DNA of 5,364 nucleotides, from assembly GCA_947086625.1 (NCBI GenBank), contig CAMTZV010000147.1:1-5364 (forward strand), read 5' to 3'. Both the position numbers and the translations under genes were made by a program. The stretch comes from an uncultured bacterium (GTDB lineage Bacteria; Bacillota; Clostridia; Lachnospirales; Lachnospiraceae). The notes under the pieces were generated by a model, which was not told the DNA's origin, did not search any database, and saw nothing but the letters and a program-made list of their open reading frames with translations. This document shows, one piece after another, positions 1 to 5,364 of this stretch. How positions within the stretch are numbered: position 1 is the first letter of the stretch; each line of letters starts with the position of its first letter.

Positions 1-1410
1 GTAATAGGTCACGGCGCGCAAAATCTCGCTCTTTCTCGGCGGCGCCGCCGCAAGGTGGATCTGTCCGCCGATCTTATCCGTCTTCTCAAACAACACGACC
101 TTATGCCCGCGCTTTGCCGCCACGCGCGCCGCCTCAAGCCCCGCGATGCCTGCGCCCACGACAGCCACCCGCTTCACGGTCTCCGCAGGCTTTAAGAAGA
201 TCGTTGTCTCGTCTCCGTTCTCGGCGTTCAGCACACAGGAGATGTAGCGCCGGTTCTGAATCGCGTCCACGCAGCCCTTGTTGCAGTTTAAGCACTCGCG
301 GATGCACTCCCCTGCCTCGGTCTTAACCGCAATATCCGGGTCGGTCAGAAGCGACCTGCCGTAGCCGACCACGTCCGCCTCGCCGTTTGCCACAATCGCC
401 TCGCCCGCCTCCACGGTGACGACTCTGCCGACCGTCGCGACCGGGATGCTTACCGTCTCCTTCACGCGCTTTGCCACCGGAAGCGTCCAGTTGTACGGCA
501 CGTCCCCCATGGGCGGTATCGTGTCGCCCATATTCCCGGTGTGGTTCGCCTGCGCGACCTGAATCATGTCAACGCCCGCTTCCTCCAGAAGCTTCGCGAA
601 CGCCACGACCTCGTCCTCCTCCAGTCCGCCTTTGCCGCGCAGCGAGCCGTCGGGGTTTACCGTAATCAACGGCAGCTTGTACTCCACCGCCATCCCCGGC
701 GCGGCCTCGCGGATCGCCGCGACAACCTCAAGGGCGTAGCGCGTCCGGTTTTCCAGCGTGCCGCCGTACGCGTCCGTGCGGTGGTTTAGCAGCTTCGAGC
801 ACATGGAGCCGAGCAGCCGGTCCCCGTGTACCTCGATCGCATCCACGCCCGCCTTCTTTGCGCGCGCCGCGCACTGCGCAATGCTGTCCCTGATCTGCGC
901 GAGCTGCTCCACCGTGGCCTCGTCCACAAAATGCTGCATCTCATAGCGCAGCTTCGCGTACGCGTCCTTCGTCGTCTGCTCCGCCAGCGCGGTCTGCTTC
1001 TCAAATTCCTCCTCGTTTCCGGCCGCCTGCGCCTCTGCCGCCGCCTTGCGCGCCATGCCCGCCGCCATGATGAGCCTTCCGACGCCCGGTACGTCGTACT
1101 CCGGGTGGAAGATCTGCAGCGCCAGCTTGCTGCCGTGCTCATGCAGCGTGTCCGCCAGCTTTTCAAACGCCGGGATCTGGCTGTCGTCGTAGAGCATCGG
1201 CGTCGGGGAAGCCGTGCGCACCGGAGCCACGTCGCCGATTACGATATATGCCACGCCGCCCTTTGCAAGCCGCTCGTAAAAGCCGAGACTGCGCGCCCCG
1301 ATGGAGCCGTCGCGCTCCTCGTAGCCGGTTGTCAGCGGAGGAAACATAATCCTGTTTTTCAGCGTCAGGTTCCCCACCTTGATCGGTTGTAAAATTTTTT
1401 TCTCTGCCAT
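1..1410 (-). CDS. bilR: NADH:flavin oxidoreductase, probable bilirubin reductase BilR-like (C-terminus beyond window)
   Basis: Seen: 470 uninterrupted codons from the ATG at 1408-1410 to the left edge. The start is supported by GAGAAAGGG 7 nt upstream. Residues 1-350 form the FMN-binding TIM barrel of the OYE/dienoyl-CoA reductase family: an N-terminal VGNLTLKNRIMFPPL segment, RTDAYGGTLENR at 211-221, and a phosphate-binding TVGR...GYGRSL segment at 327-354. Cysteines 373, 376, 380 and 392 (CX2CX3CX11C) match the family 4Fe-4S ligands. A dinucleotide-binding GAGIAG lies at 419-424, followed by the start of the FAD/NAD(P)H module; about 180-200 residues are probably missing. Known: these soluble cytoplasmic enzymes pass NAD(P)H electrons through FAD and Fe-S to FMN to reduce activated C=C bonds. 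Residues 195-198 are HGDR in place of the usual HxAHxY. I recall HGDR as the signature of BilR, which reduces bilirubin to urobilinogen. Inferred: the bilirubin role is moderately likely (about 0.6); the family is near certain. An odd charged segment at 117-165 is discussed separately. Confidence 0.93.
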   Translation of the reverse strand, partial: MAEKKILQPIKVGNLTLKNRIMFPPLTTGYEERDGSIGARSLGFYERLAKGGVAYIVIGDVAPVRTASPTPMLYDDSQIPAFEKLADTLHEHGSKLALQIFHPEYDVPGVGRLIMAAGMARKAAAEAQAAGNEEEFEKQTALAEQTTKDAYAKLRYEMQHFVDEATVEQLAQIRDSIAQCAARAKKAGVDAIEVHGDRLLGSMCSKLLNHRTDAYGGTLENRTRYALEVVAAIREAAPGMAVEYKLPLITVNPDGSLRGKGGLEEDEVVAFAKLLEEAGVDMIQVAQANHTGNMGDTIPPMGDVPYNWTLPVAKRVKETVSIPVATVGRVVTVEAGEAIVANGEADVVGYGRSLLTDPDIAVKTEAGECIRECLNCNKGCVDAIQNRRYISCVLNAENGDETTIFLKPAETVKRVAVVGAGIAGLEAARVAAKRGHKVVLFEKTDKIGGQIHLAAAPPRKSEILRAVTYY

Positions 1411-1417
1411 CTTTTTT

Positions 1418-1426
1418 CCCTTTCTC
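1418..1426 (-). promoter_or_regulatory. Ribosome-binding site of the BilR-like gene
   Basis: On the coding strand GAGAAAGGG lies in the 19-bp gap between the TAG of the upstream reductase and the ATG at 1408-1410, with 7 nt of A-rich spacer. It fixes the start codon. The gap has no room for a separate promoter or terminator, which supports co-transcription. Confidence 0.75.
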
Positions 1427-1429
1427 TGT

Positions 1430-3380
1430 CTACAGATCCTTCGCAAACGCGTATGCCGCTGCGATCGAGTCCTTTAAGTTGCCTACCTTGTCGCAGTCCC
1501 CGAGCACGTGCGCATTTTCAAATGCAACCGGAGCCGGGGTGTAGCCGACCGCAAACACAAGCGTGTCCGCGTCGTCGATCACGTGCTGTACGCCGCCCTG
1601 CTCGTAGGTAATCGTCGTCTCGTCCACCTTCGTGACCGTGCTTTTGAGCAAAAGCTTCACGCCCTTTCGCATCAGCCGCAGGGTCAGCTGGCTTTTCGCG
1701 GGCCCGCCCTCGCCCGTCATGAGCGCGTCCGTCATCTCGATCACGGTCACGTCCCGATTCGCGGGGAAGCGGTCGTCGACGAGCGGCGCCAGATAATCCG
1801 CCGTCTCGCAGCCCACGGAGCCGCCGCCCAAAATGACTACCTTTTTCCCCGGAAAGCCCTTTCCGGACAAAATGTCGTCCGCAGTCATCGTCTGCTTAAA
1901 GCACTTGTAAGCCTCGATCTCCTTCGGCCTTGCGCCGCTCGTGCAGATCACCTCATAGTCCGCGAACTCGGATGCGAGCATTTCCGGTGTGACCTCGCAG
2001 CCCGTACGCACCGTAACGCCCGCATTCATGAGCCTTCGCGTCATAAATTTGACGACCTTGCAAAGCTCCTGCTTTCCGATCGGCACCGCCGCCAGCCGCA
2101 GCAGACCGCCGGTCTGCTCCTCCTTTTCGCACAAGGTGACGTCATGCCCGCGCATCCGCGCAATATATGCCGCTTCCATCCCGGCGGGCCCTCCGCCGAT
2201 GACCAGCACCTTCTTCTTCTCGTCTGCGGGAGCGACCGCGTCCGACTGGACGGACGGGTTTACCGTGCAGGCGATCGGCTTTCCGAACATGATGCCCGTC
2301 AGGCAGCGCCCGCAGCCGATGCAGGGCCGGATATCGTCGGTTTTTCCCGCAAACGCCTTGTTCGCGAACTCGCTGTCGCACAGATTCGGCCTGCCGATCA
2401 TGCAGATATCCGTCTTGCCGTTTGCGATCAGCTCCTCGGCGATCCACGGCTCGTTGATGCGCGCCACGGTGGAAACCGGGATATGCAGATGCCTGCGGAT
2501 CTCCTCGGAGGCGTGCGCGTGGGGCGCGGGAGACGTGCCGGGTGCGGGCATCGAGCTTCCGCGCTTGATCGTATTGCCGCCCGAGACATGGATGAAGTCG
2601 ACGCCCGCCGCCTCCAGCTGCTTTGACACGTAGATCATGTCGTTGAGCGTCAGGCCGCCGTCGCTGTACTCGTCCCCGGAGATGCGCACGTCGATCAGGA
2701 AATCCTCCCCGCGCAGCGCCTCCTCGATCGCGGCGGCATAGGCCGCACTGCCTGCGCACCTCGGCGATCACCGCGAGCGTCAGCCGCAGGCGTCCGTTGA
2801 TATCCCCTCCGTACTCGTCCGTCCGCTTGTTGTAGAGCGGCGTCAGGAAGCCTCCCAGTAGCCCGTGCGCGTGCGCGGCCTGTATCTCCACGCCGTCGCC
2901 GCCCGCAAGCTGGAAACGGTGCGCGGCCTCGCCGAACTGCCGCACAATCGTATGTAATTCCTCGACCGTCGCCGGACGCGGCGCGGACTTCGCGTAGTAC
3001 GGCCCGACATTGGACGGCGCGATGAGCTGCGGCGTGCCGGGAATCGGAAACGCCATATACGCCGGATGGAACAGCTGGGACAAAATTTTCGTGTCATACT
3101 GATGCACGGCGTCCACGAGCTTTTTCCACCCCGGAATATAGGAGTCGTCGTAGATCGACATGTCCCCCGGCAGATACGTGTAGGTCGGCTCCACGGTCGT
3201 CACCTCCGTGATGATAAGCCCCACGCCGCCCTTTGCGCGGTTGGAATAGTGCTCGACGAGCGCGTCGGTCACATAGCCCCTGTCCGCCAGATTCGTGGAC
3301 AGCGGCGGCATAAAAATACGGTTTTTCACCGTCGTCTTCCCGATTTTGATCGGTGAAAACAGATTTGGATAATGCTGCAT
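1430..3380 (-). pseudogene. Frameshifted NADH:flavin oxidoreductase (FMN / 4Fe-4S / FAD, 2-enoate or dienoyl-CoA reductase type)
   Basis: Seen: one gene split over two frames. The first frame runs from the ATG at 3378-3380, behind AAAGGGGG 8 nt upstream, to about 2748 (residue Gln211). The second runs from about 2746 to the TAG at 1430-1432. Skipping one base at the junction gives 649 residues, the family's normal size. Order: TIM barrel (KNRIFMPPLSTN at 19-30; LYNKRTDEYGG at 182-192; ISGDEY after the junction), Fe-S cysteines 353, 356, 359 and 371 (CX2CX2CX11C), FAD motif GGGPAG at 395-400, NAD(P) motif GGGSVG at 518-523. Inferred role: NAD(P)H-dependent reduction of an activated alkene in the cytoplasm; substrate unknown. 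The active-site stretch at 165-175 is EIQAAHAHGLL, with His where relatives have Tyr. It is the first gene of an operon with the BilR-like gene, 19 bp apart. Everything outside the junction looks intact, so a recent mutation or a sequencing error is plausible. If the shift is real, the product would lose the Fe-S and FAD domains. Confidence 0.88.
2744..2750 (-). other. Frameshift junction in the second flavin oxidoreductase gene
   Basis: On the coding strand the first frame reads GAG GTG CGC AGG CAG (EVRRQ) up to 2748. The downstream frame reads GCG GCC TAT GCC (AAYA) from 2746, so one base (2747) is in excess or two are missing. Upstream of here the downstream frame meets a stop at 2768-2770. 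The first frame stays open past the junction but loses all family motifs. The exact point may lie a few bases to either side. Confidence 0.8.
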
Positions 3381-3388
3381 AACGTCAT

Positions 3389-3398
3389 CCCCCTTTCT
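3389..3398 (-). promoter_or_regulatory. Ribosome-binding site of the reductase operon's first gene
   Basis: On the coding strand AGAAAGGGGG sits 8 nt before the ATG at 3378-3380. It supports the start whose protein begins MQHYPNLFSPIKIG, the normal N-terminus of this family. Confidence 0.75.
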
Positions 3399-3407
3399 AT
3401 GGCTTTT

Positions 3408-3413
3408 ATTATA
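3408..3413 (-). promoter_or_regulatory. Candidate -10 box of the reductase operon promoter
   Basis: The minus strand reads TATAAT, a perfect sigma-A -10 hexamer, 27 nt upstream of the operon's ATG. No good TTGACA match occurs at 15-18 bp spacing (AATGCA lies at 17 bp). Such a weak -35 is common at activator-dependent promoters, which fits the divergent AraC gene. Transcription would start near 3401. This is prediction from sequence only. Confidence 0.5.
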
Positions 3414-3426
3414 TGAAAAAAGGGGA

Positions 3427-3454
3427 TTGCTGCATTATCTTTTTTTGATATAAT
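3427..3454 (+). promoter_or_regulatory. Candidate promoter of the AraC-family regulator gene
   Basis: A perfect TATAAT at 3449-3454 follows TTGCTG at 3427-3432 (only TTG matches the -35 consensus) with a 16-bp spacer containing a T-run. Transcription would start near 3461, leaving a leader of about 38 nt before the ATG at 3499. Its -35 region overlaps that of the divergent reductase promoter, so a protein bound between them could affect both genes. Confidence 0.5.
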
Positions 3455-3487
3455 ACTATTAGAAATTGATATTCGACACGATCTTTC

Positions 3488-3492
3488 AGGAG
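3488..3492 (+). promoter_or_regulatory. Ribosome-binding site of the AraC-family gene
   Basis: AGGAG lies 6 nt upstream of the ATG at 3499 and downstream of the alternative in-frame TTG at 3466. It therefore decides the start in favour of the 284-residue product. Confidence 0.8.
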
Positions 3493-3498
3493 AAGCCT

Positions 3499-4353
3499 AT
3501 GAAAAGCCTTTACCGGATCAACCGTTACGACATACCCGCAGGCGAGACGCGCACCTTTCGCTCCGGCCGCAGATATCAGATTTTATTTGTGACAGACGGC
3601 GCATGCCAGCTCACAGCAGACGACCAAAAATGGCTCTGCCGCTCCCCCGACATGCTCCTCATAAAGCCCGCAGAGGCGCCGCGCGTACGCGCCGCCGGCC
3701 GGAATGCGCCATGCTCGCTCCTGTGCATTGCCGTCCCGGTCGAAACGCTCGCGGCGCTCTCCGACCACACGTGCGATCTCGCAGAAAGCTTTGAGTTCGC
3801 GCCCTACGGGACATGCGTCATCCACGCCGATGCCAGGGCCTCCATGCTGCTTCAGAACATGCTCACAAAGCTAAGCGGCATCAAAGACGAGGGCATTGCA
3901 CTCGGGACAAAGCTGTACGAAAAAAGCCTGCTCGCAACCTTTCTTGTGCTGTTTCTGCGCGTCTGCGTACAGAATGACCGCATACACCAGTCCCATCAGA
4001 GAAAGCTGCTCATCATAGACGACGTTTTTGAATACATCAGCCGCCATCTGACTGACGACCTCTCGCTAAAGACGCTCGAGCAGGAATTTTTTGTCTCCGG
4101 TGAGCACATTTCCAGAGAATTCAAAAAAAGCACAGGCATCACCCTGCACGCCTACATCACGCGCTCGCGCATCGATCTCGGCAAAAAATATCTCCTTGAG
4201 GGCATCTGCGTGCGCGACGTCTGCCAGCTCTGCGGCTTTTGCAGCTACAACCATTTTTTCAAGGCGTTCAAAAAGGAATGCGGCATGACGCCCGGCGCGT
4301 ATGTCAAAAGCAGACGGCAGCCCGCAGAGGCCGGAGCTATTCCCGGTAAATAA
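3499..4353 (+). CDS. AraC-family transcriptional regulator
   Basis: A 284-residue protein, the usual size for a cupin-plus-HTH AraC regulator. Residues about 8-100 form the predicted beta-rich N-terminal sensing domain (the stretch FRSGRRYQILFVTDG is typical). Residues about 170-272 form the DNA-binding domain, with a first helix-turn-helix at about 190-211 (LKTLEQEFFVSGEHISREFKK region) and a second at about 237-260, closing with the family signature FKKECGMTPGAY at 257-268. The ATG at 3499 is chosen over an in-frame TTG at 3466 because AGGAG (3488-3492) sits 6 nt before it. The gene diverges from the reductase operon across 118 bp, so it is the likely local activator; its ligand cannot be read from sequence but may be the reductases' substrate. 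Oddly, it has 12 cysteines, five of them (237, 242, 245, 248, 261) in or beside the second helix-turn-helix. Its 3' end overlaps the convergent LacI-type gene by 17 bp. Confidence 0.93.
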   Translation: MKSLYRINRYDIPAGETRTFRSGRRYQILFVTDGACQLTADDQKWLCRSPDMLLIKPAEAPRVRAAGRNAPCSLLCIAVPVETLAALSDHTCDLAESFEFAPYGTCVIHADARASMLLQNMLTKLSGIKDEGIALGTKLYEKSLLATFLVLFLRVCVQNDRIHQSHQRKLLIIDDVFEYISRHLTDDLSLKTLEQEFFVSGEHISREFKKSTGITLHAYITRSRIDLGKKYLLEGICVRDVCQLCGFCSYNHFFKAFKKECGMTPGAYVKSRRQPAEAGAIPGK

Positions 4354-5329
4354 TCTCATACGGCAGCAACGTCCTTTCAGAAACGCTCCCGCCGCCCAGC
4401 AGGTCAAGAAGCGTCCCGCACGCCGTCATCCCGAGAGAACGGGCATTGAAGGAGATCGCCGTGACGGGCGTCACATGATTTTCAAGCAGGATGCCGTTGT
4501 AAAACGACGCGAGCATAAGCGCTCCCTGCGCATCCGGCTCCCGCAGCGTCCGAAGCACATGGCTCGCCACCAGATCGTCCATGCACAAAACCGCGTCCGC
4601 ATGAAGCGCAGGCAGGCTTCGCACCGCCGCCTCGATGGATGCCGCCTGATAAAGCCCCGGGAAAAAAAGCGCGGGATCGGCCTCCCTTTTCGCCGCACGA
4701 TAAGCGTCCAAAAAACCCGCCATGCGCATTTTTGTCACCATATGCGTCTCGTTCCCCCCGATGAGCGCGATGCGCTCCCGCCCCTTTTGCAGCAGCCACG
4801 CAGTCAGCTCCCGGCAGGCGCTCCTGTGGTCATGGTCAATCTGCACGACGCCCGGATAATCGCTGCTCCCGGTCATCACAAACGGAATGCCGCGCTCCTG
4901 CAAAAATTCCACCTGTGCGTCCTTTACAAAAGAGCACATCAAAATCACACCGTCCGCCTTACCGTTTTCGATAATGCGCACGAGCGACGATATATCGCGG
5001 TTATCGCAGATGGACAGCAGCACGTCATAGCCCGCCGCACCGCCCGCCTTTTCGATCCCGAAGAGGCATTCCTGAAAAAAGCTAAGCTCCGACATGCCGT
5101 AGTGCTCCGGCATGACCACGCATACGTTATACGTTTTCGACTGGGCGAGCCCCTTTGCGACCAGATTCGGCCGATAGCCGTGCTCCGCTATGTAGGAGAG
5201 CACCCGCGCCCGCGTCGCCTCCCCGATACGCCCCTTGCCCGAGATCGCACGGGAGACCGTCGTCTTGGAAACGCCAAGCGCCTGCGCCACGTCCGCGATC
5301 GTGATATTCTTTTTCTCCTCAAAATCCAT
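4337..5329 (-). CDS. LacI-family transcriptional regulator
   Basis: A full-length 330-residue LacI/GalR-type repressor. Residues 9-30 are the DNA-binding helix-turn-helix (ITIADVAQALGVSKTTVSRA). Residues 51-66 carry the GYRPN signature and hinge helix (LVAKGLAQSKT), which inserts in the minor groove in this family. Residues about 68-330 match the periplasmic-binding-protein-like effector and dimerisation domain, including a VRIIENGKADGVIL segment, DHDHRSACRELTAWLL, the ERIALIGG strand and the LCMDDLVA segment. The ATG at 5327-5329 follows AAGGGA with 6 nt spacing. Members usually bind a sugar or related small molecule and repress carbohydrate genes, but the effector cannot be inferred here. 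The gene reads toward the AraC gene and away from whatever lies past the right edge, so its targets may be there. A dyad just upstream could be its own operator. Confidence 0.95.
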   Translation of the reverse strand: MDFEEKKNITIADVAQALGVSKTTVSRAISGKGRIGEATRARVLSYIAEHGYRPNLVAKGLAQSKTYNVCVVMPEHYGMSELSFFQECLFGIEKAGGAAGYDVLLSICDNRDISSLVRIIENGKADGVILMCSFVKDAQVEFLQERGIPFVMTGSSDYPGVVQIDHDHRSACRELTAWLLQKGRERIALIGGNETHMVTKMRMAGFLDAYRAAKREADPALFFPGLYQAASIEAAVRSLPALHADAVLCMDDLVASHVLRTLREPDAQGALMLASFYNGILLENHVTPVTAISFNARSLGMTACGTLLDLLGGGSVSERTLLPYEIIYRE

Positions 5330-5335
5330 AGCCGT

Positions 5336-5341
5336 TCCCTT
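5336..5341 (-). promoter_or_regulatory. Ribosome-binding site of the LacI-family gene
   Basis: On the coding strand AAGGGA precedes the ATG at 5327-5329 by 6 nt. The start gives a short leader (MDFEEKKN) directly before the helix-turn-helix, as expected for the family. Confidence 0.65.
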
Positions 5342-5358
5342 AACTATTTGTAACAGTT
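5342..5358 (-). promoter_or_regulatory. Imperfect dyad upstream of the LacI-family gene, possible operator
   Basis: The minus strand reads AACTGTTACAAATAGTT, where the outer AACTnTT and AAnAGTT arms are mirror images around a 3-bp centre. It begins 12 nt upstream of the start codon. LacI-family regulators bind dyads of about this length and often control their own gene. The usual central CG is absent, so this is tentative. Confidence 0.28.
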
Positions 5359-5364
5359 CAGCCT

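Noticed and set aside
826..1392. Plus-strand open frame of 188 codons
   Set aside because: It is antisense to the BilR-like gene and its Leu/Arg-rich product shows no domain.
1508..2626. Plus-strand open frame of 372 codons
   Set aside because: It lies antisense to the second reductase gene, whose protein shows clear Fe-S and dinucleotide-binding motifs. The plus-strand product is Arg/His/Ala-rich with no recognisable domain, as expected for the complement of GC-rich coding DNA.
2142..2747. Continuation of the second reductase's first reading frame beyond the frameshift
   Set aside because: The frame stays open for about 200 codons but becomes Arg-rich and loses every family motif, while the other frame carries them. 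It is only the out-of-frame reading of the real gene.
2740..2765. Programmed ribosomal frameshifting at the reductase junction
   Set aside because: There is no slippery heptamer, no homopolymer run and no evident stimulatory hairpin or internal Shine-Dalgarno at a suitable distance. Mutation or sequence error is simpler.
3416..3447. A-run and T-run flanking the -35 region as a terminator hairpin
   Set aside because: The arms (AAAAAAGGGGAT and ATCTTTTTTT) pair poorly and there is no GC-rich stem. The position between divergent promoters also argues against a terminator.
3466..3498. TTG start extending the AraC-family protein by 11 residues
   Set aside because: It lies only about 5 nt after the predicted transcription start and has no ribosome-binding site, whereas the ATG at 3499 has AGGAG at good spacing.
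4301..5353. Plus-strand open frame of 350 codons
   Set aside because: It is antisense to the LacI-family gene, which has a textbook domain order. The translated product is rich in Arg, His and Pro and has no family resemblance.

Overview
The window is 5,364 bp of GC-rich DNA (roughly 60 % by eye). It is almost fully coding and its ribosome-binding sites are purine-rich (AAAGGG, AAAGGGGG, AGGAG). Iron-sulfur flavin reductases next to AraC- and LacI-type regulators, with these Shine-Dalgarno sites, suggest an anaerobic Firmicute of the class Clostridia, such as a gut Lachnospiraceae or Oscillospiraceae. No marker gene fixes the taxon. I see no tRNA, rRNA, CRISPR array, transposase or insertion sequence.

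Layout: (1) 1-1410, minus strand: the first 470 residues of a large NADH:flavin oxidoreductase of the Old Yellow Enzyme / 2,4-dienoyl-CoA reductase superfamily, cut by the left edge. Its active-site segment reads HGDR, the motif I remember as diagnostic of the gut bilirubin reductase BilR. (2) 1430-3380, minus strand: a second enzyme of the same three-part architecture (FMN TIM barrel, 4Fe-4S loop, FAD/NAD(P) domains), broken by one frameshift near 2747. It ends 19 bp before gene 1 starts, so the two form an operon read right to left. (3) 3381-3498: a short divergent intergenic region with back-to-back TATAAT boxes. (4) 3499-4353, plus strand: an AraC-family regulator. (5) 4337-5329, minus strand: a LacI-family regulator converging on the AraC gene with a 17-bp overlap of their 3' ends.

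The AraC protein probably controls the divergent reductase operon and perhaps itself. The weak -35 match on the operon side would fit activator dependence. The LacI gene points away from the AraC gene and probably serves genes beyond the right edge or itself.

The most notable content is the reductase pair: one probable BilR with an unusual charged insertion, and one paralogue whose active-site signature matches neither BilR nor the classical Tyr-containing enzymes. Together they may be a reduction pathway for tetrapyrrole, steroid, bile-acid or aromatic substrates. The substrate assignment rests on one motif and needs biochemical support.
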